A stretch of DNA of 37,837 nt, taken from assembly GCA_023144895.1 (NCBI GenBank), contig JAGLEV010000046.1, forward strand, positions 1 through 37,837, read 5' to 3'. Positions within the stretch are counted from its first letter, which is position 1; each line of letters opens with the position of its first letter. Source of the DNA: Thiotrichaceae bacterium (lineage in GTDB: Bacteria; Pseudomonadota; Gammaproteobacteria; Thiotrichales; Thiotrichaceae). This document shows, in pieces, positions 1 through 7,634 of this stretch. Made by a program: the position numbers and the translations under genes. Under the pieces are notes generated by a model. That model did not search any database. It had not been told where the DNA came from and saw only the letters and a list, made by a program, of their open reading frames with translations.

Positions 1-31
1 TTTTTTTGTGCCTATTATTTGTGTGCTTTTA

Positions 32-721
32 TTAATAAGCACCACGACGCATTAAGTAATTAATCACTGACTGTCTTCCGCTTAACCTTGCTTGATCTAA
101 AGGCGTACGTTGATGACGATCTTTAGCATTAATAGCCGCTCTTCTATTAACTAATAACTGAACAACATTGTATTGACCACTGCGAGCAGCAGAGTGTAAT
201 GGTGTCCAGTTATTGTGTTCACGTGAATTGACGGGAAACCCAATATTTAAACAACGACGTACATAGTTAATATCACCACGAGCGGCCGCTTTATGAACCT
301 TATCATTATGTCTACATTTTACTATGGTTAAACGTTGGTTAGCAATAATGCAGCTTTTAAGTCGATACTCTCTGCTTCGTGTTTCATTGCCTGAAGAATA
401 ACTTGAAACAGAACGGCACCAATTATAATGCCCTGTATAATTAATAGTCCATCGTTTGCGGATATTCCAAGAGTTCAATGGAATATTGTTAGTACAATGA
501 CTTTGTGTTCGTCGTCGAGCTTGACTGTTTGCAACTTGAGCATACCGTTGGCAATAGCCTCTAGGTACTTGTCTTTGACCTTGTAATTGAATAGCCCAAT
601 GATTAAGTGATTGATAGCCGCCTGTATGATTAAAAGGATTTGCACTTACAGTAGAAATTAATAAGCAACTAGAGATGCCAGCTGAAATAATAAGTGAATG
701 GTATAAGCTTGAAATTTTCAT
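32..721 (-). CDS. Secreted Cys-motif protein with C-terminal ankyrin repeats
   Basis: A 229-residue exported protein of unknown function. Residues 1-27 form a signal peptide (Lys near the start, hydrophobic core, cleavage expected after VSA). The next ~100 residues carry a spaced pattern, C-x2-YA-x2-A ... C ... W ... H-x2-WC ... E-x2-R ... C, which I recognise from small secreted gammaproteobacterial proteins but for which I know no function; paired cysteines suggest disulfides in the periplasm or outside. Residues ~140-229 are about three ankyrin repeats (TPLHSAARSGQYNVVQLLV is a clear unit), a protein-binding scaffold. The start is supported by an AGGATAT ribosome site 5' of the ATG. It is the only minus-strand gene at the left end and no operon partner is visible. 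Secretion and ankyrin calls are firm; the role is unknown. Confidence 0.85.
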   Translation of the reverse strand: MKISSLYHSLIISAGISSCLLISTVSANPFNHTGGYQSLNHWAIQLQGQRQVPRGYCQRYAQVANSQARRRTQSHCTNNIPLNSWNIRKRWTINYTGHYNWCRSVSSYSSGNETRSREYRLKSCIIANQRLTIVKCRHNDKVHKAAARGDINYVRRCLNIGFPVNSREHNNWTPLHSAARSGQYNVVQLLVNRRAAINAKDRHQRTPLDQARLSGRQSVINYLMRRGAY

Positions 722-826
722 TTTGATATCCTTATTGTTATAATATAGTGATAATAGTATAAGCTTAACAGCGTTATTAACTTTTCAACCGACTGTCGTA
801 GAGTCAGTCATACACTCAAAAATCAC

Positions 827-854
827 TTGACAGTAAATAATATTGTATTATTAT
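827..854 (+). promoter_or_regulatory. Strong sigma70-type promoter
   Basis: TTGACA (827-832), a 16-base AT-rich spacer, then TATTAT (849-854). The -35 box is a perfect consensus match and the -10 box matches five of six. Transcription would begin near 861 and run rightward. The first downstream protein gene is rtcB at 1115, but a strong terminator lies between, so the promoter serves a short RNA or an attenuated leader. Confidence 0.6.
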
Positions 855-860
855 CGTTAC

Positions 861-1080
861 TCTTTAGATCAATAGCCTAGTAATAGGTTCTGATACAAAC
901 CTTAATTTCTGGAGAACATAAATGCGGAAAATACAACTTAATAGTAAAAACTAGTCTCCTTTGCAGATTGCTTGGGAGACCTATGATGTCATCTTGAGTA
1001 ATTTATGCAGCTAGTTCGGTTTTACCGATTTTCGCATGATAAAAAACCCTAGATGGCGTAATACTTTCTAGGGTTTTTTT
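861..1080 (+). ncRNA. Candidate small RNA or rtcB attenuator leader
   Basis: This interval is bounded by the promoter at 827-854 and the terminator ending at 1080. Within it, GTCTCC (954-959) pairs with GGAGAC (975-980), and CCTA-GTAA-TAGG near 875-890 could form a small GNRA-type hairpin. A short frame with a ribosome site (GGAGAA, ATG 922, ten codons) overlaps the start of the main hairpin, a layout seen in translational attenuators. I do not recognise any known riboswitch or sRNA family. The existence of the transcript is inferred. Confidence 0.4.
1041..1080 (+). terminator. Strong intrinsic terminator upstream of rtcB
   Basis: Thirteen-base perfect stem (1041-1053 with 1067-1079) whose core is CCCTAGA/TCTAGGG, 13-base loop, followed by a T tract that is also part of the stem. 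The A run on the left arm makes it potentially active on both strands. It ends 35 bases before the rtcB start. Confidence 0.8.
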
Positions 1081-1114
1081 ATGCCTGAAAGTAATTAAAT
1101 TAAGGTATCAGGTT

Positions 1115-2311
1115 ATGCCCATACAAAAAGCATTAAACAAAGGCAAAGTGCCGGTGAAAATCTTTACTGATAGCATCGATAACAATGCCATAAAACAGTT
1201 GAATAATATTGCTCAACTCCCTTTTATTCACCATCATATTGCTGTAATGCCAGATGTACATATTGGTAAAGGTGCAACAGTTGGCTCAGTGATTCCTACT
1301 AAGGGAGCAATTATACCTGCTGCTGTTGGTGTAGATATTGGCTGTGGAATGAACGCAGTACGTATTTCATTAAAAGCACATGATTTACCTGATAGCTTGC
1401 GTAAAGCACGCTCCTCAATAGAGGCAAGTATTCCTGTGGGGTTTAATATGCATAAAGAACATCGTGTTAAAGCATCGATTCTCAATGGCATGGATAGACC
1501 ACTAGATTTAATTCTAGCCAAGCATCCAAGCTTAACTAAAATGATGCGCAATTTTCATCGAACATGGGGGCGCCAATTAGCAACTTTGGGTGGTGGTAAT
1601 CACTTTATTGAACTATGTATTGATGAAAGTGATGATGTTTGGATTATGTTGCACTCAGGTAGTCGTGGTATTGGCAATGTCATGGGTCGATATTTTATTA
1701 ATTTAGCTCAAAAAGACATGGGGCGACAATTAGGAAATTTACCTGACAAAGATTTGGCTTATTTTAGTGAGGGTGCTGAACACTTTGATGATTATGTTGA
1801 AGCAGTGATGTGGGCGCAGGATTATGCGATGATTAATCGTCGTGAAATGATGCGTTTAGTTGTTTCTGCTCTACAAGGTCAGTTGCCTAAATTTAAAGCA
1901 ACCAAAGAAGCGATTAATTGTCATCATAACTATGTACAGCAAGAAACACATTATGGTGAAAATGTCTTTATCACGCGCAAAGGAGCAATCAGTGCTTATC
2001 ATGATGAATTAGGTATTATCCCTGGTAGCATGGGAGCAAAATCATTTATCGTGCGTGGTAAAGGTAGTAAAGCATCCCTTTGTTCTTGTTCCCATGGAGC
2101 AGGGCGAAAGATGAGTCGTGCAGCAGCAAAGCGGAAATTTAATCGTTTTGATTTAGAACAGATGACCCAAGGTATAGAGTGTAGAAAAGATAAAGGTGTT
2201 GTGGATGAGATACCAGCAGCTTATAAAAATATTGATAAGGTGATGAAAGATCAACAGGACTTAGTCGATATCGTCCATACACTAAAGCAAGTCATTTGTG
2301 TTAAAGGATAA
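1115..2311 (+). CDS. rtcB: RNA-splicing ligase RtcB family protein
   Basis: GTP-dependent RNA ligase that joins 2',3'-cyclic-phosphate or 3'-phosphate ends to 5'-OH ends in RNA repair; Mn2+-dependent and cytosolic. At 398 residues it is the short bacterial form. All hallmark motifs are visible: MPDVH (45-49), VGVDIGCG with the metal-binding Asp74 and Cys77, LGGGNHF (158-164), HSGSRG (180-185), NCHHNYV, PGSMG and the SHGAGR motif whose His327 would receive GMP. Neither the cyclase RtcA nor the release factor PrfH is adjacent, unlike several known rtc operons. A terminator lies 35 bases upstream and a small basic protein gene follows 78 bases downstream. I see no missing catalytic residue, so an active enzyme is expected; the physiological RNA substrate is not deducible. 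Confidence 0.95.
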   Translation: MPIQKALNKGKVPVKIFTDSIDNNAIKQLNNIAQLPFIHHHIAVMPDVHIGKGATVGSVIPTKGAIIPAAVGVDIGCGMNAVRISLKAHDLPDSLRKARSSIEASIPVGFNMHKEHRVKASILNGMDRPLDLILAKHPSLTKMMRNFHRTWGRQLATLGGGNHFIELCIDESDDVWIMLHSGSRGIGNVMGRYFINLAQKDMGRQLGNLPDKDLAYFSEGAEHFDDYVEAVMWAQDYAMINRREMMRLVVSALQGQLPKFKATKEAINCHHNYVQQETHYGENVFITRKGAISAYHDELGIIPGSMGAKSFIVRGKGSKASLCSCSHGAGRKMSRAAAKRKFNRFDLEQMTQGIECRKDKGVVDEIPAAYKNIDKVMKDQQDLVDIVHTLKQVICVKG

Positions 2312-2332
2312 GTAATCCTTTATATTTATAAG

Positions 2333-2378
2333 GGAGGTAGGGCTTAAGCTTTACTTCCTAATTGAGTCGCAATGCGAC
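2333..2378 (+). promoter_or_regulatory. Structured leader ahead of the small basic protein gene
   Basis: Two adjacent hairpins precede the ribosome site of the next gene. The first is built on GGAGGTA pairing with TACTTCC (one G-T pair) around a GCTTAAGC core. The second is GTCGC-AAT-GCGAC (2366-2370 with 2374-2378), ending two bases before AAGGAG. The placement could modulate ribosome access. Confidence 0.4.
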
Positions 2379-2389
2379 AAGGAGATGTT

Positions 2390-2629
2390 ATGTCGAATAA
2401 ACATAACAAGCCTCGCCGCCCTCGGAATCTAGTTGCACAGGCTGCTAAATTCCGCAAAGCGGGTGTTCATACAAAAAGTCGTTCTACAAAACGACGTCAA
2501 CATAAACAAGAATTAGCGAATGCTGTTCTTGATTTTCTAAGCTCTGATGCTCCTATAAATAGTAGGAGCGGAGGGATCTTTCTTAAGCACTCCCCTTTTT
2601 GTCATTTATTCTGTAGAATAGTTGCCTAA
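2390..2629 (+). CDS. Small Arg/Lys-rich protein, probable RNA or ribosome binder
   Basis: A 79-residue protein with very high basic content in its first 45 residues (for example KPRRPRN and TKSRSTKRRQHK), no signal peptide and no membrane segment. The pattern N-x-VA...F-x-K-x2-VH followed by KRR resembles small DUF7230-like basic proteins, but I cannot confirm the family. I chose the ATG at 2390 because AAGGAG lies eight bases upstream; the ATG at 2372 lies inside a hairpin loop. The last ~25 residues are unlike the rest (hydrophobic, Cys-containing) and are encoded across a hairpin (2549-2569) and a CCCC-TTTTT tract (2592-2600), so many transcripts may end before the stop codon. It follows rtcB by 78 bases and may be co-transcribed. 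The gene is likely real; function unknown. Confidence 0.6.
   Translation: MSNKHNKPRRPRNLVAQAAKFRKAGVHTKSRSTKRRQHKQELANAVLDFLSSDAPINSRSGGIFLKHSPFCHLFCRIVA
2549..2600 (+). terminator. Hairpin and T tract inside the 3' end of the small gene
   Basis: GCTCCTA (2549-2555) pairs perfectly with TAGGAGC (2563-2569) over a seven-base loop. A weaker GGGA/TCCC pairing (2573-2576 with 2591-2594) follows and runs into TTTTT at 2596-2600. Both elements lie upstream of the reading frame's TAA (2627-2629). It may act as an RNase III target or a terminator. Confidence 0.45.
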
Positions 2630-2700
2630 TAATAAATTCATTTGCAAAAAATTGTTTTGTATAACAGAGACATTTGATGCTTAAAATATAAACATGCACT

Positions 2701-3537
2701 ATGACACATTCCATTCCTTACCCATTAACAACAAGTAATATATTACAAGCAATTGATACACGCTATTATCAATTTTTTGTTCAAGTTGGTCTATTTGTAT
2801 GGGCTACTTTTTACCTTGATGTATTAATGCACCCCATGCATGTTGTATTGACTATCGCTGCAGGTGTAATAACACAAATAGCTTTTTCTCGTTATTTTAA
2901 ACTGCCCATTAATTTATTGAGCACGCTTAATTCAATGATGTCTATATTGATTTTGCTACACTCTTCAAGCTGGATGTGGATGGTATTAGCAGCAATTATT
3001 GCGATTAGTAGTAAATTTATTATTCGCTGTGGTGATAAACATATTTTTAATCCATCCAATATCGGTATTGTGATGGTTTTACTTCTTGTTCCAGAAACTT
3101 GGGCTGATTCAGGTCAGTGGGGGCAGGGAATGTGGTTTATTTTATTATTAGCCAGCTTGGGTTTAATACTGCTACTGGGTATTTCACGGATGTTAACATC
3201 CATTAGTTTTATTGCTACATTTATAGGCCTAATTTTTATTCGTGCCTATTGGTTAGATGCTCCATTGGCACTTCCACTGCATCAATTACAAAATGGTGCG
3301 ATACTTATTTTTGCCTTTTTAATGTTATCTGATCCTATAACGACGCCTAATAGCGCATTCGCTCGCATTATATTTGGTGCTTGGATTGCTCTATTTAGTT
3401 GCTTTTTGCAATATCAATTTTTTGTTGATAATGCATTTTTGTATGCTTTAGCAGTATCTATGCCTTTGGTCTTGGTACTCAATCGTCTCTTTATCGGTAA
3501 GCAATATCATTGGCCACGAAAACAGAGAAGATATTAA
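2701..3537 (+). CDS. RnfD/NqrB-like integral membrane protein
   Basis: A 278-residue polytopic membrane protein related to subunit D of Rnf and B of Nqr ion-pumping redox complexes. About eight hydrophobic helices are visible, plus the family signatures HIFNPSNIGIV (~115) and LMLSDPITTPNS (~208) followed by ARIIFG. In true RnfD/NqrB an FMN is attached to Thr in an S(G/A)AT motif; the corresponding stretch here reads LQNGA, without that Thr, so covalent flavin is doubtful. No rnfA, B, C, G or E gene is nearby. Its stop overlaps the start of the downstream DUF2330 gene (TAATG), so the two are translationally coupled and probably form one membrane/periplasm unit. No clear ribosome site precedes the ATG. 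Family placement is good; function is unknown. Confidence 0.8.
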   Translation: MTHSIPYPLTTSNILQAIDTRYYQFFVQVGLFVWATFYLDVLMHPMHVVLTIAAGVITQIAFSRYFKLPINLLSTLNSMMSILILLHSSSWMWMVLAAIIAISSKFIIRCGDKHIFNPSNIGIVMVLLLVPETWADSGQWGQGMWFILLLASLGLILLLGISRMLTSISFIATFIGLIFIRAYWLDAPLALPLHQLQNGAILIFAFLMLSDPITTPNSAFARIIFGAWIALFSCFLQYQFFVDNAFLYALAVSMPLVLVLNRLFIGKQYHWPRKQRRY

Positions 3538-4826
3538 TGGCTCGTTTTTTTATCTTGCTGACAACTTTTTTACTAGGGATAAGCTTAATTTCATCCGCCC
3601 AAGCCTTTTATGGCTTTTATGTTGGTAAGGATGACAAACCATTATTTAATAAATCCTCACAAGTAGTCTATGTTCGTGATGGTGATCGTAATATTATAAC
3701 GATGGTCAATAACTATAAGGGAGAAGCAAAAGATTTTGCTTTAGTTGTTCCTGTACCAACCCTTCTAAAAAAAGATGAAATTCGCATTATCAACAATGCA
3801 ACAATACAACGCCTTGATGATTATTCAGCCCCTCGTCTTGTTGAATACCATGATAGTGATCCTTGCCAGCCTAGTGAGACCACCTATGAATTATCTATTA
3901 CTCCACCTGCGCCTGTGGTTAATAAGGCAGAACAGCTTGGTGTTGAGATAGAGGCGAAATACACGGTAGGCGAGTATGATATTTTATTACTATCAGCACA
4001 AGAAAGTAAAAACTTAGTGACTTTCTTGAAAAGTGAAGGGTACCAGCTTCCAGCAGGGGCTGAGCGAGTCATTAGTCGCTATATTAAGCAAGATATGAAA
4101 TTTTTTATTGCTAAAATCAACTTAACAGTCTTTGTTGAAACAGGCTATACCAAGCTACGCCCGATTCAAATTGCTTATGATAGTAAACGCTTTATATTAC
4201 CCATTCGCTTAGGTACATTGAATGCTAAAGGGGAGCAAGAGCTATTTGTCTATGCCTTGGCTCGAAAAGGGCAGGTGAAAATTACTAATTATCGCACAAT
4301 AAAACTTCCAACAAATAGAGAGCTTCCCTCTTATATTAAAAAGAAAAAATTATTTGGAAAGTTCTATAAAGACATGTTTAATACACAGGCTAAAAAGTAT
4401 AATAAAGTTGCTTTCTTAGAGTATGCATGGAATATGAGTCATTGTGACCTCTGTGGTGCAAAGCCCTTAACCAATAAGGAGCTTAAAGAATTAGGGGTAT
4501 TTTGGAAAGATGATCCTGTTTACCTTAGCCGCTTGCACTTACGTTATGATAAAAAGAAATTTCCTGAAGATTTGATGTTTCAAATAACCGCTGATCATTC
4601 TACTTTTCAAGGCAGTTATGCACTGCATCATGCCTTTACTGGAGCAGCACAGTGTATCGCTGGTAATAAATACTTCCATAAGGAATTGCCAAAGCGCTTT
4701 AAGGAAGAAATTAAAACACTCGCTGAGCTCACGAACTGGAAGATTAAAGATATTCGTAAGCAACAGGGCATACCTAAACATAATACTTACCAGACAGATG
4801 ACTGGATAGAGCGGATCTGGGATTAA
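3537..4826 (+). CDS. Exported DUF2330 domain protein
   Basis: A 429-residue exported protein. The signal peptide MARFFILLTTFLLGISLISS ends in AQA, before FYGFYVG. The body matches the DUF2330 family: the opening FYGFYVGKDDKPLFN, the early VVYVRDGD and MVNNYKGEAKDFALVVPVP, and a later CDLCG pair within NMSHCDLCGAKPLTNKEL. The ATG at 3537 was preferred over the in-frame ATG at 3510 because it overlaps the upstream stop as TAATG, has GAGAAG just upstream and gives a clean signal peptide. Four or more cysteines suggest disulfides or metal binding. The partner is the RnfD-like membrane protein directly upstream; a role in redox or envelope assembly is a guess based on that pairing only. Confidence 0.85.
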   Translation: MARFFILLTTFLLGISLISSAQAFYGFYVGKDDKPLFNKSSQVVYVRDGDRNIITMVNNYKGEAKDFALVVPVPTLLKKDEIRIINNATIQRLDDYSAPRLVEYHDSDPCQPSETTYELSITPPAPVVNKAEQLGVEIEAKYTVGEYDILLLSAQESKNLVTFLKSEGYQLPAGAERVISRYIKQDMKFFIAKINLTVFVETGYTKLRPIQIAYDSKRFILPIRLGTLNAKGEQELFVYALARKGQVKITNYRTIKLPTNRELPSYIKKKKLFGKFYKDMFNTQAKKYNKVAFLEYAWNMSHCDLCGAKPLTNKELKELGVFWKDDPVYLSRLHLRYDKKKFPEDLMFQITADHSTFQGSYALHHAFTGAAQCIAGNKYFHKELPKRFKEEIKTLAELTNWKIKDIRKQQGIPKHNTYQTDDWIERIWD

Positions 4827-4855
4827 GCAAAGTACACTCTATAGAGGAATAATTT

Positions 4856-5374
4856 ATGATGACTTCAATCGTTTTGACTATTCTCGCCAATGATCGTCTC
4901 GGTCTAGTTCGTGAGATTTCAGCGTTAGTATCTAGCCATTCTGGAAACTGGGTAGACAGTAAAATGTCACGCTTGGCAGGGCGTTTTGCTGGCTTGGTAC
5001 ATATTCAAGTGAGGCAAGACAATCTAGCTAAGCTAGTGAGTGCACTAAAAGATTTAAGTAGTGAAAATATACAGATTCAAATAGATAAAAATCTTGACAA
5101 TACTATTGAAGAATCTACAGATGAAAGTATTATTGTTGAGCTATTAGGTCAGGATCGTGAAGGTATTATTGAAGATATTAGCCATCAGCTTGCGATCTTA
5201 GGTGTCAATATTGTTGAGTTATCCAGCGAGCAACGTGTCGCCTCTATGTCGAATGAAATCTTGTTTTTTGCTGAAATAAACATTATCTTGCCTAGCACTG
5301 TGAGTGCTGAGGATGTACAAACACAGCTAGAGGAGATGTCAGATCAGTTAATGGTCGATATCAGCTTTACTTAA
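4856..5374 (+). CDS. GcvR-like tandem ACT-domain regulatory protein
   Basis: A 172-residue soluble protein of two ACT domains, about residues 4-75 and 90-165, each starting with the typical beta strand and D-R-x-G turn (ANDRLGLVREI and GQDREGIIEDI). This architecture matches the glycine cleavage repressor GcvR, which in enterobacteria binds glycine and blocks the activator GcvA. No gcv gene is in the window, so the regulatory target cannot be confirmed, and many relatives are annotated only as ACT proteins. GAGGAA precedes the ATG. It lies 29 bases after the DUF2330 gene and 21 bases before yceF on the same strand, so it may be co-transcribed with either. Confidence 0.85.
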   Translation: MMTSIVLTILANDRLGLVREISALVSSHSGNWVDSKMSRLAGRFAGLVHIQVRQDNLAKLVSALKDLSSENIQIQIDKNLDNTIEESTDESIIVELLGQDREGIIEDISHQLAILGVNIVELSSEQRVASMSNEILFFAEINIILPSTVSAEDVQTQLEEMSDQLMVDISFT

Positions 5375-5395
5375 AATTCATTGATTACTTTTATC

Positions 5396-5992
5396 ATGCA
5401 AAAAAAATTAGTACTAGGCTCAACATCACCTTTTCGTAAAGAATTATTAGAAAAGTTACAAATTCCTTTTCTGACGGCTGCTCCTGATATTGATGAAACC
5501 CGTGAAGAAAATGAGCCACCGACTCTAATGGTTGAGCGTTTAGCTATATTAAAAGCACAAAAAGTAGCACAGGAGTATGATGATGCATTGATTATTGGTT
5601 CAGATCAATGTGCAGTACTTAATGATGAAGTCATGGGCAAACCAGGTCATCATGAAAAGGCAACTCAGCAACTAAAAAATAGCTCAGGTCAGCGTGTTAG
5701 CTTTTATACAGGGCTTTGCTTATTAGATTCAAAAACAGGAGAATATCAGGTAACAACCGTTCCTTTCTTTGTCACCTTTCGTGATCTAACCAGTACTGAA
5801 ATCAATCATTATTTATTGCGTGATAAACCCTATCACTGTGCAGGTAGTTTTAAATCAGAAGGCTTGGGTATTAGTTTGTTTAGTAAAATGGAAGGAGATG
5901 ATCCTTCTGCTTTAATTGGTTTACCTTTAATTAAGTTGGGTGAAATGTTACGCAACCAAGATATTAGTCTTCCTCTGCCTCTTGATGGATAA
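5396..5992 (+). CDS. yceF: 7-methyl-GTP pyrophosphatase, Maf family (YceF type)
   Basis: Maf-family nucleotide pyrophosphatase of 198 residues. It opens with KLVLGSTSPFRKELLEKL (substrate loop with S-x-R), has the catalytic IIGSDQ motif with Asp, and the YceF-subgroup stretch CAGSFKSEGLGISLF followed by EGDDPSALIGLPL, which distinguishes m7GTP-cleaving YceF from dTTP/UTP-cleaving YhdE. It removes modified nucleotides from the cytosolic pool. I chose ATG 5396; a TTG at 5381 would add five residues, and neither has a good ribosome site. In many gammaproteobacteria yceF lies before the yceD-rpmF-plsX lipid cluster; here it is followed instead by a convergent channel gene with which it overlaps by 29 bases. 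Confidence 0.93.
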   Translation: MQKKLVLGSTSPFRKELLEKLQIPFLTAAPDIDETREENEPPTLMVERLAILKAQKVAQEYDDALIIGSDQCAVLNDEVMGKPGHHEKATQQLKNSSGQRVSFYTGLCLLDSKTGEYQVTTVPFFVTFRDLTSTEINHYLLRDKPYHCAGSFKSEGLGISLFSKMEGDDPSALIGLPLIKLGEMLRNQDISLPLPLDG

Positions 5993-7634
5993 CCATTTGA
6001 GCAAAAGGAATTTCCCAATGATTCGCAGTACAAGCATCGACACACCAGCGCTGTATCGCACGGCGTAAGCGGTTATAAATAGGAGCTTGAGAGCCTTTAA
6101 AGTCAGCAATGACGACAATATCTAAAGAGGATGCACTGGCATTTTCAAACTCAACACGTAAACTCATTATGTCGTCAGAATAACCTTCATTATTAATTTG
6201 ATCATGTATAAAGGTATCTAGAGTTCGTAAAATACTGCCAGTACTCTCTTGTTGCAAGTCATAACTAATGCCGATGGTTTCTTTAATTCGAAAGCTTGTT
6301 GATAGGTTACGCGGCGATAAACCAAGAAAATCATCCATGCGATAAGTAACATGTGAGCCCCCACGCTCAACGAGTTCAACCAGCTCATGTGCTAGCCCAA
6401 CAACCTTGCCACGAACGCCATCACTTAAAATAACCCAATCATCTTGCTTACAAGGAAACCATGGCTCATTACCATTAATAGGGCGAGATACTTTGCCCAC
6501 CATCTTTTCAAGAGGTACACGTAGAGTAAATCCTGCCGTTGGATTATAAAGTTCAGTGTAGACATTAAGACGACGAACTTGCCAAGGTAAATCATTATAA
6601 ACAATACGTTCACCTTCGCGCACAGGGCCAATATTAAGCATTAGCAACACCTGTTGCCACATTCTTGGAATTGTATACTTCAGTGTCCAAGCTAAGCCAA
6701 ATAACAATAAGACACCCAAGCTAAAGAGTACCCAGTCTTCAGCATAATAAAAGACAATCATGGGGGTGATAATGGCAAAAATAACCGTAGCAACACGAAA
6801 GAATAATTCTGCGAGTCGCTGACGGAAAGTTCGAGATTTCCCCTCACGGTTTAACCAATGAGATAATACATATTTATAAAGTAGTCTAGCGCTCAGTAAT
6901 ACAAAAACAACCCCCATAAAACCAAGAAATAGATAAAGCCCACGTTTTTTAAAAAAGCCCTTTAGATAAGCTTGGCTATTATCAAAGAAATCTTCTTTAC
7001 TCTCTTCCTTTTCAATGGATTCTAGTTGTAAGGTTGATGCTTTAAGATTACTTTTTGCCTGTTTTAATCGTCTTTTCCATCGGTTATGTAACTCACTGAG
7101 ATTTTTCTTCAGTGCAGGCTTACTAGTTTCTTCTAGGCGACCTAAGTTTTCTGTTGCTTGCCGTGCTTGGCTACTTTGCTCAGTATAAAAATTAATCTCT
7201 TCACGTAGTCGAGACTTCTTGCGAATATCCGAGGTAGCATGCTTCATTTCATTAAATAAAGGCTTTAATAGACCCGCAATATCATCTTTTAAATTAAACT
7301 TCTTGGTGACTTTTATTTCATTATAGGGGCTACTCAGCCCTGTGGAAATTTGTTCTATATTGTTCTCAATATTGGTTAATTGAGTAGAGAGTTGGTTTAG
7401 ATGTGTATGAATTTTGACTTTATTTGCATCTGTTGGACTATGCTTTAGCTTCCGACCTATGATTTTTATTTCACCCCGTAGACTATTACGAACATCATAG
7501 AGTGTAGTCAGTGTTTCAAGTCGTGCTAATTCTGTCTCTGTGGGTTTGTTCGGCTTCTCATCTGCAAAGCTTATAGGCATACCACTGAGGATAGAGATAG
7601 CAACATACCAATAGAACGTCGTTAAAAATCTCAT
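5964..7634 (-). CDS. MscS-family mechanosensitive channel with periplasmic coiled-coil region
   Basis: A 556-residue membrane protein. A signal-like segment ends ISFA before DEKPN; then ~200 residues of Lys/Glu-rich helical sequence (likely coiled coil in the periplasm); then three or more membrane helices (GLYLFLGFMGVVFVLLSARL, a VATVIFAIITPMIVFYYA helix and a third with LGVLLLFGLAW); then a beta-rich MscS-like domain beginning near IGPVREGERIVY and a C-terminal ferredoxin-like part. Such channels release solutes under osmotic downshock. The canonical Gly/Ala-rich pore helix is poorly conserved, so it may be a divergent member. The frame is open to an ATG at 7772, but ATG 7634 gives a proper signal segment; neither has a clear ribosome site. 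Its 3' end overlaps convergent yceF. Confidence 0.8.
   Translation of the reverse strand: MRFLTTFYWYVAISILSGMPISFADEKPNKPTETELARLETLTTLYDVRNSLRGEIKIIGRKLKHSPTDANKVKIHTHLNQLSTQLTNIENNIEQISTGLSSPYNEIKVTKKFNLKDDIAGLLKPLFNEMKHATSDIRKKSRLREEINFYTEQSSQARQATENLGRLEETSKPALKKNLSELHNRWKRRLKQAKSNLKASTLQLESIEKEESKEDFFDNSQAYLKGFFKKRGLYLFLGFMGVVFVLLSARLLYKYVLSHWLNREGKSRTFRQRLAELFFRVATVIFAIITPMIVFYYAEDWVLFSLGVLLLFGLAWTLKYTIPRMWQQVLLMLNIGPVREGERIVYNDLPWQVRRLNVYTELYNPTAGFTLRVPLEKMVGKVSRPINGNEPWFPCKQDDWVILSDGVRGKVVGLAHELVELVERGGSHVTYRMDDFLGLSPRNLSTSFRIKETIGISYDLQQESTGSILRTLDTFIHDQINNEGYSDDIMSLRVEFENASASSLDIVVIADFKGSQAPIYNRLRRAIQRWCVDACTANHWEIPFAQMVIHQEAEED

Larger units (their letters stand above)
722..1114. 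other. 393-bp gene-free stretch with promoter, structured transcript and terminator
   Basis: No protein gene is seen here apart from a 10-codon open frame (ATG at 922, stop at 952-954, preceded by GGAGAA). On the plus strand the stretch holds a good sigma70 promoter (827-854), a hairpin (954-959 pairing with 975-980), a second nested fold (ATGC/GCAT closing a CGGT/ACCG hairpin around 1009-1039) and a strong intrinsic terminator (1041-1080). The predicted transcript is about 220 nt. It is either a small RNA or a leader that attenuates rtcB. Confidence 0.5.

Noticed and set aside
861-1080. tRNA, 6S RNA or c-di-GMP riboswitch
   Set aside because: No cloverleaf, T-loop consensus, 6S bulge or GEMM signature was found.
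2390-2629. ArfA homolog
   Set aside because: The RNA layout is like arfA, but the protein lacks the DPLFR and KGKGSY motifs of ArfA.
3510-3536. Upstream ATG for the DUF2330 protein
   Set aside because: It would place nine polar residues ahead of the signal peptide, and ATG 3537 has the coupling overlap and a better ribosome site.
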